The notes: generated from the sequence alone by a model not told the origin. Positions 22,301-34,213 are shown, counted from the first letter of the stretch. The stretch is DNA of 64,000 nt from Gnetum montanum (GCA_015680685.1 MNCI01003613.1:450676-514675), one strand, 5' to 3'. Made by a program: numbers and translations.

Positions 22301-24750
22301 TAGTCAAGTCCTTAAATACATCATGCATTAATCTAATGAACATAGTAGATGCATTTGTGTGCCTAAATGTCATCACCAACCACTCAAAAAATTCATCTAG
22401 TGTCTTAAAAGTTGTTTTATATTCATCATGAGGCCTAATTCAAATTTGATGATAATCACTCTTCAAATAAAGTTTTGCTAAAAAACCTTCATAGTAGTAA
22501 GGACATCAAGGACATCATTAATCCTTTGAATCAAAAACCTTTACCTTACTATTCATCCTTTTTACTATATTCAAATTAATGCATATCCTTCATTCATCAT
22601 TGTCATTTGGCACAAGCACTTCTAGAATAGCATAAGATGAAATGAATTTCCTCTCAAAATCATTGCAAGTAACTCCTCTACTTGCCTTTGCAATTCAATC
22701 CTCTGATTCAATGCCACCTAGTATGCTCTCTTGTTAGGAATGGTATCACTAGGGATGAAGTCAATCTAATGTTGTACATTTTTCTTTAATGATAATATAT
22801 TCAATTTCTCCTTGAACACCTTGGCAAATTTCTCCTTCAAGCCTAATACACCTATTTAAAGTCCTACCTAGGTATCATCATAGCTAGAAAAAACTATTAG
22901 TACAATAATAAAACCAAAATCTAGTTCACCACATTCCTTAATGTATTTCCTCTCTTCTAAAAGGATTAAGGAAGCATTAAGTGAGCTTTTTTATTTCACT
23001 TATTCATCCATCATAGGAATCAACTCATGGATTCCATTAGATCTAGATATATCCCCTATATTTCTTACTTCATTAGATTAAGCACCATTGTTAAAATATC
23101 AAGGTCTACTAAGAATTACATTAGAATAATCAATTATAAGTACATTACATTTTACAATATTACAAAAACTTCTAATTTTAAAATTCAAAATTACCTCTTG
23201 AGAGTAATCCCTTGATAACTAGTGTACCTTGTAGGATCTAGGGTAAGGATTAGTTACCAAACCTAATTTATCAACTATTCTAGAAGAAATAAAATTTTCC
23301 TACACTTTCTAATTAATAAAAATATGAATCCATTTCCTAGTTAGCAAACATCTAGTTCTAATCTAAAATAACAATTTTCTATCAAGATGGTCTCCTCTAT
23401 TCATAATTCTTATGATTGCACAAGAATTTAATTCAAAAAATTCCTTAGAGCATTAGGATTACTTCTTTAAAGACCTTGGATGGATGTCTCCTCCACCTCC
23501 ATGGTCTACACATTATTTTTCTTGACTACCTTGAAAAGTGAACATTCCTGTTACTTGTGTCTCCATTCTCCATACTTAAAGCACTATATACTTGATGAGT
23601 TATTGCCTTGATCCTTACCTCTCTTACCTAGGTTTCTCTTAGAATTTCCCTTCTCTTCATCATTCTCTATCTTCTTATCATGACTACCATCTTTGTTTTC
23701 TTCTTCTAAATTTGGACTTGGGTCTCTTCTCTAATTTGGATCTCTTGTACCTTCTCTTTGAAGTTTGTTTTCTCTTGTTTCCAAATCCAGTTAGTTTCTT
23801 TTCAACCTTGAGTGCCAAATCATAAGCCTTATAAAGAGTTTGTGGCTCATAGAATGATAACTCATATTGATACATCATTTTGAGATCTCCCAAAAAGATT
23901 AAAACTTGATTATACTCCTCCTAGTTTACTTTATCTTAATGATATAGATCCTAAATTCAATGTAAAAATCCTTGATGTCTTTGTCACATTGCCTTAGGAA
24001 TTTTAAATTCGTAATGGTTTCATGCCTTTGATGAGGCCATTAAAATTTTCTCCTGAATGTATAATTCATCAGGTTCCCATCCCTGATAGCTTTTCCATTT
24101 GGCCTTTCGTAATCTTGAGACTTCTTTTCCCAATAAGTAGAAGTCAAACCTTCTAATCTAGATTCAGTATTATGTATCCTTATCTAATTTGATACCTCTT
24201 TGAACTTAAAGGTTTTATTAAGTACCTTCAGCCAAGTTGAAAAAAGGTTGGTGCCATCTATACCATTGAAGGTCTTCAACTCAATGTACAAAAGATTGGT
24301 AACATTCCTAAATGTTCTTGCAAGCCTTACTCATTATCCTTATCAAGATTATCATAAGAAGTAGTAGATAACACTAATGGAGATCTTGGAATTCTAAAAC
24401 AAGAAATTGAATTTTCTCCCAATAGAATCTTGAGCTAATGTATTTCAACAATCTCATAGCTATATTGTCCTTCCTCTTTATTTCCTCCACCTAGCCAAGA
24501 AGCTTCTTTATCATACAAACATGAATGCTCATCATCTCTACATGTTAGGATATGGTTGAGACTAGCGTTCCTATTTACCTTAGCATTAATCTCTTTTAAT
24601 TGAGCAACCATCAGTTGAAAGGCATATTTCATGCTCTTCATATATTTATTCAGATTGTGTACCTATTTCTTCTTGGATGTCATCTAAATTTAATAAAAAT
24701 TTACAACCAATTGCAAAGAAACAACCAACAAAAAAATACTATGATATCAA
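19346..24750 (-). pseudogene. Element A: decayed chromovirus-like Ty3/gypsy gag-pol
   Basis: Reading the minus strand from 24750 down: gag starts MKSMKYAFQLMVAQLKEINA and continues to a Lys-rich tail near 23690. Protease and RT lie at about 23450-21800 and show 'GFTN...MRLMHDV'-like text near 22330. Integrase core text (KIKNENNVIFVVVDRFSMMT, FFQHVVKLHDIL) is at 21128-20913, and ILKNIVSNRYSK leads on to LNFYNAY at 20822. The integrase then jumps over a solo LTR to HPQSNETTKMVNKSL, SNWWKNMLCHAKYFYNNA and KSPFQMKYGF at 19887-19700. The C-terminal part reads FRIKVKIHDNAFEID and ends near 19397. Stops are dense, so the element is dead. Confidence 0.8.
19883..20821 (+). mobile_element. Solo LTR-X with 5-bp target-site duplication
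   Basis: The LTR runs TG (19888) to CA (20816), 929 bases. It is flanked by the perfect direct repeat ATATG at 19883-19887 and 20817-20821. Removing the LTR and one ATATG rejoins the integrase text LNFYNAY-HPQS of element A, which is independent proof of the ends. No internal region is attached, so it is a solo LTR left by recombination between two LTRs. The U3 side carries GTCGATGGGGCC-type minirepeats at 19905-20050. Confidence 0.9.
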
Positions 24751-24756
24751 TAATGC
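24741..24756 (-). other. Primer-binding site of element A (initiator tRNA-Met type)
   Basis: The minus strand just inside the LTR reads TTGATATCATAG, a decayed form of TGGTATCAGAGC, the usual plant Ty3/gypsy and Copia primer site. Confidence 0.6.
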
Positions 24757-25732
24757 TGGATCAAGTTCACTCCAATAGAAATTAACCTTCCAGTCCACTA
24801 AATCCATGTGTTATGAAAAGAAAAATTAATATGTGCAAAAATAAGAAAACTAGCTAGCTTTAATTATTAAATAGAATATTTCAAAGGGTTCCACAACCCA
24901 TACAACATCAAAAACACTCACACATTCTAAAATGATGCTACAAAGCATGAGGCTTTACAACCATACAATGGTTGTTCTTAATGAAATACACAACTGTAAG
25001 AGAATCTCTCTAATAAATTAGGACTAAGATCTCAACACACAAGTACACAAGAGACACTAGGACAAAACATACATAATTGATTAAGAGCTGCATACACACT
25101 CATGCACTCTTCACATGTACTTTCCTCACACTTATCACACTCTACGTATGATCTATCATCTCTTATGAGATCTCATCAAGAAACACCATTAATATTTATT
25201 ATATTTAGAAGACAAGAAACATAGAAGCCTTTTTCCAAACTCAACTTAAGGATCTTAGGATGTTTCCATCTTTTTCTCCATTTTTTCGACTATTTTCTAA
25301 ATTGGACTAGAAAATTCAAAAGTTTTCTTGATTATTTGAATCATCTCTAACCTTCCATAAGATGTATTACTCTTAATCCTAGGTTGAAGATGGGACATCT
25401 CATGTAGGTATGATATGTCTCTAGTATAGATAAGATGTCTCACCCATCTGTGAGACATCTTATTTGGGACATCTACCAATTTGTGGGATATCTTACTTTA
25501 AAATTAGGATGTCTCACCTAGATAATGGACATCTACATGGATCTAGAACATCTCAGCTAAGACTTCTATAGACAAGTTAAGATGTCTTCCCTAAATCTAG
25601 GAAATCTCCTATAAAGTCTCTACACTTGGCCTAGATGTCTCTCTGATCCCCAAGGTATCTCTTTAGCCTCCAGAAACTTACAATAATCATTTGAAGGGTA
25701 GAGAAAATGGAATTAGAAGAGGTGTCCCTACA
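24757..25732 (-). mobile_element. 5' LTR of element A
   Basis: Outer end TGTAGGGACACC (minus strand from 25732), inner end ...GATCCA at 24757, 976 bases. It is related to the LTRs at 27692-28570, 58157-59257 and 63058-64000 by its ends and by dense AGATGTCT/AGACATCT motifs (about 25380-25650). The R/U5 part includes 'gactaagatctcaacacaca', shared in inverse with 58970-59010. Confidence 0.75.
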
Positions 25733-27691
25733 TCACTCCTTACTTTCCTTTACAATTCAACCCATTGATTTGGTGTCATTTGGTATGCCCTTTAATTTAG
25801 AATGATAGCATCAAGGATGAAGTCAATTTGATACTAAACATTCCTCATTGGTGGAAATCCATCCAATTCCTCTTTGAACACTTTGGGAAATTACTCCTTT
25901 AAGCCTAGCACACCTATTGGATATTCTACCTATACATCATCATGGTTAGAAGTAATAGTTGATACAATCACAAAAACGAAGCCATCCTCATCATGTTTCT
26001 TAATATATTTTCTCTTTTCAAGAATAATTAAGAAAGCATTAATTAAATGTTGCTACCTTACTTATTTAGTTGTGATAGGAATCAACTCATGAATTTCATC
26101 ATGTCTTATTACACTCCATAGATTTCTTGCTTCATTAGATTAAGCACCATTATCAAAATTCCAAGGCCTTCCATGAATTACATTAGCATAATCAATTAGT
26201 AATATATCACATTTCACAACATCATGATAACTCTTAATTTTAAATTTGAAGATATATTTCTCTCTCATCTCTTAAGGGAAGTTCCTTGAAAACTAATACA
26301 ACTTGTAGGGTCTAGGATGAGGATTTGTCACTAAGTCCAATCTAGCAACTATCCTAAAAGAAATGACATTTTTTGGACTCCCCCATCAATCAAAATATGA
26401 ATTTATTTCCCACTATGAAAACATTTAACTCCACTTCCATGGTTTGTACATCCTTTCCCTTGGCTACCTTATGAAGTGAACAATCCCATTGCTTATGTCC
26501 TCATTCTCCATATTTGAAGCACTAAATATTGAATGAGTTGCTGCCTTGATCCTTATCTCCTTTGGCTTGGTTCTTCTAGGCATTATCCTTCTCATAACTC
26601 TTCTCCTACTTCTTATCATGGCTATCATTATTGTCTTTAGATTTTAACTTAGATTTCTTCTTTGATTTGGATCCCTTGTCCTTTCCCTTTGAATTTTGTT
26701 TGCTCCTACTCCCACATCCATTGAGTTTCTTTTATGTCTTGAGTACCAAATCATAAGCCTCATCAAGATTTTCTAGCTTATAGAGTGAAAACTCCTACTA
26801 ATATGCCATTTTGAGACCTTTGAGAAAGATTGAAGCCTATTCATATTCCTTCTAGTTTACCATAGCTTGATGGAATAGTTCACAAAACTCAATGTAAAAC
26901 TTCTTAACATATTTGTCCTCCTATCCAAGAAATTTCAACTCATAATTAGCTTTTATCTTTGCTAAGGTTGTTCACATTTTCATCTTAACCTATATTTCAT
27001 AAAATTTAAATTTATAGTAGGTTGAACATATTGCCTCTCATAACTTTTGAACTCTTTTTCCCACCAAGTTGAAGTATATTTTTTTAATTTGGATTCAATA
27101 ATTATCACCTTTAATTGATTTGGTATCTCTTCTAAGTTAGATTTCTTGTTAAGTACCTTCAATCAACTTCAAAAATCATTGGTATCATGTACACTATTAA
27201 AAGTATTCAATTTGAAATATGGGAGTCTTATAGAATTTTTGAATGCTCTAGTAAGCCTTGCTTCATCTTCATTATTAAGATTTACATAAGAAGTAGATTT
27301 TTGTGATGGATTTCTAACATAAGGATTTGGATTTCATTCCCCTTGAATTCTAGGCAAATGAGTTCTCACACTCCCATATCAATAATGTTCCCCATTCTTA
27401 TCTGCTCCCCCTTCACTAGGCTAGGAAACTTTGTCATCATCATGTAAGTGAGAATGTTCATAATTGCCATTATTATAGATACAACTAGGACATGCATTCC
27501 TATCTACCTAGATACTTATCTCATCCAATCATTCAACGATTATCTGAAAGGTAGATTTCATGCTTTGCATGGCTCTATTTAGGGCTTGAACATTTTTCTT
27601 CTTGGGATCCATTTAAAAAAAAACACATAAATCCATTACCAAATTACAAAAAATAATAGAACTAATGCTTTGATATCAATAACCTAAAGCA
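25733..27691 (-). pseudogene. Element B: chromovirus-like gag-protease-RT, broken by element A
   Basis: Minus strand from 27620: gag start with a basic helix, then KVLNKKSNLEEIPNQLKVII and STWWEKEFKSYERQYVQ near 27160-27000. A Lys/Ser-rich tail lies near 26700-26600, a decayed zinc-knuckle region follows, and protease/connection text runs to 25736 (KKHDEDGFVFVI, PIGVLGLKE, FPKVFKEELDGFPPMRNV). The order and wording match element E at 59330-61340. The RT stops abruptly at 25736 where A's LTR starts; its continuation is at 18858-18996. Confidence 0.75.
27667..27680 (-). other. Primer-binding site of element B
   Basis: Minus strand ATTGATATCAAAGC, close to TGGTATCAGAGC. It lies 11 bases inside the inner LTR end. 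Confidence 0.6.
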
Positions 27692-28570
27692 TGATTACTT
27701 TGATTCACATTAATCCCTTAAAATACATTGAATCTAGATATTATGCAATGTAAATTCAACTATTAGAAAATAAGAAAACTAGTTATCTTATATTAACTAA
27801 AATAATATTACAATTACAATGAATATAGAACTCACAAAATAACAACACTTAGACACTAAATGATATTATAAAGCATAAGGTGCTACAACCACTTACACAA
27901 TTGATCTTAATGCAGGACACAATTAAACTTGATCTCTCCAATACATAGAATTAAGATTTGTACATACACATAGAGTTATAATGGCCAATATCACATACAA
28001 TTGACCATAGAGATTCATACAACTCCCATGCAATCTCTCTCCCAACTCTCTCATGCATTCACATACATTCACATGCATTCCATAGTCTTACAAACTTACC
28101 CACATACAAAGCAAGAAAACATAATCAATGGTTATAAATTACAAGACCAAGAAATCTATGAAAATTTTTTCCATGATCAACTTGGAGATTCTTAGCTATT
28201 TTTAAATCATGATCTCATTTTTTTTCCAGATATTTTCCATCTTGGAACTACCAACTTAGAACTTTCCATAGCTATATGGGATATCTTCAGGCTTGACAAC
28301 ATGTCTTTCTATTAATCCATGGAGTTAAGCAAGACAACTCATATCTTAACAACACATATTCTCTTGGGATAATATGTCTTTCCCTACTACAAGACATCTC
28401 CCTAGAGATATCTCTTGTTAGAGCAAGATATCTCCTAAGCATTTATGACATCTCCTTTGTCAACTCCAAACTCAAGAAAAATGTCTCTTTAATGATCAAG
28501 ACATCTTTTGAGCTTCCTTCCATCTTCCATCTATAGGGATGAAATTATAATTGAATAAAATGTTCCTACA
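27692..28570 (-). mobile_element. 5' LTR of element B
   Basis: Outer end TGTAGGAACATTTT (minus strand from 28570) and inner end near 27692, 879 bases. It shares LTR blocks with element A such as 'aaaataagaaaactag' and the motif-rich U3 with AGACATCT-type words at 28380-28510. It abuts a + strand RT fragment at 28571, so B inserted into an older element. Confidence 0.7.
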
Positions 28571-29095
28571 CTAGCATCTCATCAATATTATGATGAGACC
28601 TATGCTAGATCATTTTTTCATTGTGTTCATGAATGACATTTTGATATACTCATCATCTAAGGATCTTCATGAGTAAAGTTTGAGAAGAATTTTAGAGACA
28701 CTTAGAGAGTATCAATTATTTATTCAATCTTTGAAGTTTTCATTTTGGTTATGAATGATTTAGTTATTAGGACATGTATTTCTAAAGACTAGCATATAGA
28801 TAAACCTTGCTAAGATATCAGCCATTTATGACTGTTCTATTGCTAAAGGTGTTAGTGAGGTTCAAATTTTTCTTGGTTAGGCAAGTTACTATAGAAGGTT
28901 TATTAATAATTTTTTAAATATTACTTCACCTCTCATGAAGCTATTATAGAAGGACATTAGATTCTTGTGGAACCCACAATGTCAAACTACTTTTAATGAA
29001 CTCAAGAGTAGATTAATTTCAACATATGTACTAATTTTCTCCATGCCATGTAAATCATATGATGGTTACACCCATGGATCAGGTAAAGGTTCTTG
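28571..29095 (+). pseudogene. Ty3/gypsy RT-RNase H fragment (element D), host of element B
   Basis: The + strand reads MMRPMLDHFFIVFMNDILIY (the YxDD box decayed to FMNDI), then RRILETLREYQLF, LLGHV, GVSEVQIFLG and ASYYRRFINNFLNITSPLMK. FNELKSRLIS follows near 29000. This is the palm-to-thumb and early RNase H part of a gypsy RT, different in wording from elements A, B and E. Both flanks are lost: B's LTR on the left, unrecognised DNA on the right. Confidence 0.75.
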
Positions 29096-31469
29096 CATTC
29101 GTTCCATTCTAAGATCTTCTTGAAGGAATATTCTTAGTAGGGAAGATTGTAATAAACCATATTTTTGGATGCTTAGATTAGTACTTTTGCCTTATATATT
29201 TGTACCTCTTAAAGCTTTCGATGTATGCCTTGCGATTTATAGTTATGCTTATTAGCTAATTTATTTTTTAGAATTATATTATTATTCTCTAAATATACTA
29301 ATTTTATGCATTATTAATCATATTCTTAGCTAGTATGCACTAATTTGATGAATGGGTTAATAGGCTTTTTCATGAAGGCTATGATATGGCCATGCAAGGC
29401 ATTTGATGATATGAGTAAGTATTTTTTTGAGCTTGGCATTTTATTAATTAAATTAATTATTTGTATGTATTATTTTTAATTAAATTAATTTTTTGAATTG
29501 ATTCTTAGTTTGTAAGAAGTCTTTATGAGCTATAAAAGTCCTTGTGGTAGTTATCTTTAATTCCAATTTTAATTTTAAAAATAGCATCAGGTTTAGTATA
29601 GTTAGTATTTCAATATCTTTCCATTAAAAATCCCATACTTTATTGTTTGAAGTACTTTGGACATATATTTTCTTGGGCATGAAAGTAATTCTACATTGGA
29701 TACTTGTGGTGGTATTGCAAAGCTTTTCTAGGTCATGTGTGGTTACATGGCTATGATCATGTGCTGTTTTTGTGAATTTATACTTCTTGTTTTATGGGTA
29801 AATTATATGGAAATTTTCTCATGTTTATTTAACTTCTCATGCTTTTTACATTATTAACATGAATTTGGTTTTGTTAAAAATACTTTCAAATTTTCATATA
29901 ACTGATTTTGAATTAGGTATTACTTTGAAAAATTCGAATCAACTAATTTTGTATCCTAGTTATAAGTCTCATTTTTCTATAGTTTTTATTATTTTTGATG
30001 ATTTCTAGAAATAAGGATTCTATGAGAATTTAATGCATCAACTCTTTCAAGATTGGGTATTTTTCATTGGAATCTCATTTTTATGCCATTATATTTTTCT
30101 TGCATCAAATCTAAATGGGTCTTGATCATTTCTTTGAATTTCTAGTTTCCCATCATTTTACAAGTTTTAGTGATTTTCTATAGGATTTGGTTCCTTTTTC
30201 ATACCTTATTTTTATTTTTCACTTTTTTCCTCATGAATCATGGGTAACCACCTTGGATCAATATGAGGTTATGGTCTTAAATTCAAGTTGTTTCAATGTC
30301 TATTTTTTTGTTGAAACTTAGTTTGATATATTTGAGTACCATTGGGCTTTATTCAACATTATCTGATTAGTCTTGAATATTTTGGATTATTGGGCTCAAT
30401 TTTAGTGATACTTTTTTGTACTTGTTAGATCTTTAGGTTATTTTGATTTGTTGGCCTATGTATCCCTCCACCATTAACATTTAGTTTTTCTTTTCTTTTT
30501 TTGTTTGGATGCTTATATATTTGTTATTTATCAAGAGATAGGACCAATTTGAATGGCCAATTAAAGATGGGATCCCTAGAAATGTTTGGTATTTAATCCA
30601 CACTAGGATGCATAGTGTGGCTCTTGTTGTAGGCCCCATCCTATAGGAAATATTGACCTATCACTCATTGATACATTTGTTTGAGACCTCTAGAACATTA
30701 GAGGTGAGTTAGTGGTAGTGCCTCTAGTACTCATAGTTTGAAATGTAATTAGGGAGTCATAGGTAATTTTCCTAGTATAGAAACTAGTAAATAAAATCAA
30801 TGAGCATGATATTTTAGTATCTAGTTTGAATTTGATTGGAAAATTCTATTTGAAAAGTACTCATGACGATAATTCACACATTTAAATCTAAGTGCAATCT
30901 GTGTTAGTTTATTATTTGTAAGTTGATGAGTTGGAGTAGATAATTTCATTTAGTTATATTTTTGTTTGATGTCCATATCTATCTATTACATGTGAACTAT
31001 GATTTTTAAATTATTTTTTTGTTACTAACATGTATTACATGCCAACATGCCTACATCTAGCTACCATAATATTTTTTCTTAATTCTATCAAGGGAGATGC
31101 AAGGTTTCTTAGTGTATATTGATCTCCTCTTTCATTTTCAAGACATCAAGGCTAGCCTACATAATAAGATCTCTTCAAGAAGTGGCTAAGGATCATGATG
31201 TCAACTTCAAGAAGCTAACCCCACAGCTATTGTACCTTATCAAGGGAATCAAGATTCCTTATAGGTACTTCATCATCACTAACATTTTCTAGTTTAGGAA
31301 TCACATCATGTGCCTCCTCATGGATATGTGCCTCCCTATCATCACAAGGGCCAAAGTCTATAAGAGCCTCACTAGAGATGTGGCTCCCCTTGCTCTTTTT
31401 CTTTTACACCATGACTTTCTAGGAGCAAACCATGAAGCACCACCAAACCTACAACATAAACTTGGTTCT
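29096..31469. other. Unassigned AT-rich region
   Basis: No family recognised. 31130-31440 has a fairly open + strand frame (about 100 codons from 31308) and less A/T-biased text, possibly internal sequence of the element whose LTR begins at 31470, but no motif supports a function. Confidence 0.35.
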
Positions 31470-32049
31470 GATATTAAGTGTAGCAATTCTACCCTTGGAA
31501 AACACCATTCAGCACTACCCATGAACCCCAATAGCAATAATATGAGAGGATGGACTCAAGGTGGACTATGCCTTAATGATCAACACCTTGTGTCACAACA
31601 TAACACATAAGCCATTAGCCAATGGTTAGACAAGTTAGTAAGATCATAAACAATAGTTATGCAACTAGACCAACCAAGCATATGCACACACACATACAAA
31701 AGGCACACAACACTCACACCCTCTAAAAGGACTACAATACATTTCTATACCAACACATCTAGTTCTAAGCCTAGCTTCAAAGAGAGGGAGGTAGCCTGAG
31801 CATTGAACTCAAAGCTCCTCTACAAGTCTACATGTCCTTGTAACTAGGTTCATAAAGAATCAGGGCCCATGTAGTTCTATATGATAGTTAAAGTAGCATG
31901 GAACTCCAAAAAGACCTCTATGCTCCTCTAGCCCTTGTTCCAAAGGAAAACAACCTTCAATCCACCAACAAAGTATCTTTTCCTACATAAAGCATCACGT
32001 TGGCTATATGTCATGAGGTGTACTTATAGTCACTTGTTGGAGTTCTAGC
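31455..32049 (-). mobile_element. Probable LTR with adjacent primer-binding site
   Basis: On the minus strand the segment starts TGCTAGAACTCCAACAAG at 32049 and ends ...AGAATTGCTACA near 31480. It is followed by CTTAATATCAGAACCAAG, a decayed TTGGTATCAGAGCCAAG primer site. The size (about 570 bases) suits an LTR. No second copy is in the window, so this rests only on the ends and the primer site. Confidence 0.4.
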
Positions 32050-32178
32050 ATCCCTTTAGAAAATAAAAATGAAAAATATTCTAGTTTAGGCACATGGTTA
32101 AAATAATGGTTCTCATTAATTGGAGTTGTAATAACTCAAATTTAAAAAGTTAGCTCATTGTTTTGTTGGGAAGCAGGG

Positions 32179-32318
32179 TGTTGGAACTCGAAATAATTGA
32201 AACATAGGTACACCTAAAGATTTATAAAAGTTTATAATGCAATGCTACATAGTAGAATTGAACTTATGACCTAGGGTTATGAAGTCAAGATCCATATCAC
32301 TAGGCTAACACCTCATTG
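32179..32318 (-). mobile_element. tRNA-derived SINE, copy 5
   Basis: Minus strand head AATGAGGTGTTAGCCTAGTG (A-box-like), B-box-like region near 'aagttcaattctac', and end 'atttcgagttccaacac'. It lies just before a LINE 3' end, a neighbourhood like that of copies 1 and 2. Confidence 0.6.
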
Positions 32319-32399
32319 TTAACACATTGTTTTGTTAGACAAGAAATTGTTAGCTCATTATTTGGAAGCATCGATGTGTAATTATTTTTCCAGCAACAA

Positions 32400-32842
32400 T
32401 AATATGACTATGATCTCTTTTCAAGTATCAAATACTAGATTCTCAAAGATGTTTCTTTTCAGCTACAACTTCAAGCAAAAAAGCTCCTAGTGAAAGCTAA
32501 ACATTTAATTTGTTTCCTACAGTATGTTTTTTTTTTGTTTTGAATTCTTAAGGATGAGAACCTTTCAAATTTTGTTGTTATTTGTTTTTTATCTCTAATT
32601 GATGTATTCTTTTTTCTTGAGAGAGTTTTCTCATTCTCTTTACAAAAAATCATTTAGTAAGAAGTGAAAACCCATGAGTGCACTTTATAATAAGGGCAAA
32701 TTTTGATTGTTTTTTACCACAAAGGAAGATTTTTCAAAAATGGGGTAAGAATGAAAACTGAGGAGACATCTCAAAACCATTGATGTTTTTCTTTAGACTA
32801 TCTCTTTGATGATCATATGTATTCTAATATTGTATCCCAAAA
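32400..32842 (+). mobile_element. LINE 3'-end copy (5'-truncated)
   Basis: Aligns with 6790-7235. Shared blocks include 'gctacaacttcaagcaaaaa' (continuing 'agctc'), 'gtaagaagt', 'aaaactcatgag'-like text and 'tttctctttgatgat'. It ends near 32840, where GC-richer, repeat-poor DNA begins. Confidence 0.65.
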
Positions 32843-32871
32843 TGGCCATGGACGCTCACAGTGACACTGAA

Positions 32872-32918
32872 GACTCGTTGGGTAGATAACTATGAGGACT
32901 CGTTGGGTAGATAACTAT
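32872..32918. repeat. Tandem duplication, 25-bp unit
   Basis: The unit 'gactcgttgggtagataact' (plus 5 bases) occurs at 32872 and again at 32897, essentially identical. Confidence 0.9.
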
Positions 32919-33029
32919 ATACCCGTCGAAGCTAAAAGATCATTGTAGTGTTAAAAGAACGTGATCTATCTTTCCAAAAATATGGTCAAAAGAATAACGT
33001 TTGAAATTTAAGTGCCGCCTATAAATGGT

Positions 33030-33107
33030 AGTGAATTTGTTTGAATCTATGTGTCGGAGATTCGCGATAGTGAATTTGTTTGAATCTATGCTTCGGAGAT
33101 TCGCGAT
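33030..33107. repeat. Tandem duplication, 39-bp unit
   Basis: Two copies, starting at 33030 and 33069. Each contains 'gtgaatttgtttgaatctat' and 'cggagattcgcga', and they differ at about two bases. Confidence 0.9.
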
Positions 33108-33270
33108 TCCAGAGAAATTTTCACGAACCGTTCATGTTGGATTCGGGAGCGCGTACAGGAGCGCAATAAATCCGCAATGGGTACATATTTCTTAATTAAT
33201 ACATTGAAATGGTCACCTTGCCTTCCCTCATATTATTATTGCCTTGCCTTGCCTTGTTCTCGATGTGTGC

Positions 33271-33390
33271 ATTGTGCATTAAAATCATACCTGGCTTCTC
33301 CTGCTCTGAATCTTCCCAAAAACTTCATTGATTGTGCATTAAAATCATACGTGACTTCTCCTGCTCTGAATCTTTTCAGAAACTTCATTT
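33271..33390. repeat. Tandem duplication, 60-bp unit
   Basis: Copies at 33271-33330 and 33331-33390 share 'attgtgcattaaaatcatac' and 'cttctcctgctctgaatctt', with a few substitutions. Any reading frame through here is internally repetitive for this reason. Confidence 0.9.
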
Positions 33391-33417
33391 CATTGTTCAG
33401 AAACTTCATTTCATTGT
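33376..33417. repeat. Tandem duplication, 21-bp unit
   Basis: 'tcagaaacttcatttcattg' (plus t) is repeated directly at 33376 and 33397, overlapping the end of the 60-bp pair. Confidence 0.9.
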
Positions 33418-33940
33418 TAAGTTGCCAGCAAGCAATCAAGATTCATGGCATTGGCATGACACAGACCACAGAAAACAGGGAGTACGAATATCAAAGGTTC
33501 CGCCACGACTTGCCCATTCACGCGTGTTTATTGGTCATTGCTGGTTCTTGCTCTTTTTCTCATATCTCCGTTAACAAAACAAAACAGGGTCATCGTCATG
33601 GGTCATGAGTCATGAACACGATGATGAACACGATGACGGACGGATGCTTGTTCAACTGTTTTTTTTACAATGTGTTTGGTTATCGGCTAATGAACCAGCA
33701 CATGGCCAATGGTCATATGCAAGCACATGGTGCTCTGTTTTTACTTTCTCCTTTATCATGACTAGTGCCAATTCACCATCATCCAAAAGGTTTTTGATCA
33801 TCGTAGGTGAGGTGAGTTACTCGTCTGTGCCTAGTTTAGTTAAGTTATGTTTTTTTATAATGTGGTTGTCTTCAACATGGCCCTATGGCACTACTCACAA
33901 GTCACAGGTCATTGTTGAACAAAAGTATTACCAGACATTA

Positions 33941-34213
33941 TATAAATTTGGTTGAAGCTTGAGGCTTAATTTCATTTTTGAAAAGATTGGATTGATTAAC
34001 AAAAGAGTTTCATTTTATTGCTGTCATTTTTGTTGTTGCAAAAATTATATGTTTAGTGCATTATAGCTCTTGAGTAAGGATATAAATTTGGTTGAGAGGT
34101 TTAATTTCATTTTTGAAAAGATTGGATTGAGTAACAAAAGGGTTTCATTTTGCTGTCATTTTTGTTGTTGCAAAAATTATATGTTTAGGCGCATTATAGC
34201 TCTTGAGTAAGGA
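33941..34213. repeat. Tandem duplication, about 137-bp unit
   Basis: Copy 1 is 33941-34080 and copy 2 is 34081-34213. Both begin 'tataaatttggttga' and end 'tatagctcttgagtaagga', and are over 90% alike by eye with a short deletion in copy 2. The unit carries a TATAAAT word at its start. Confidence 0.9.

Noticed and set aside
31308-31610. A 100-codon + strand frame
   Set aside because: It crosses the putative primer site and LTR end at 31455-31480 and shows no domain; probably chance openness in less A/T-rich DNA.
33177-33608. A 143-codon + strand open frame upstream of the gene, with overlapping frames on both strands
   Set aside because: It runs through the 60-bp and 21-bp tandem duplications, which explains its length and internal repetition. 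No domain, and its Cys/Ser-rich text looks non-coding.
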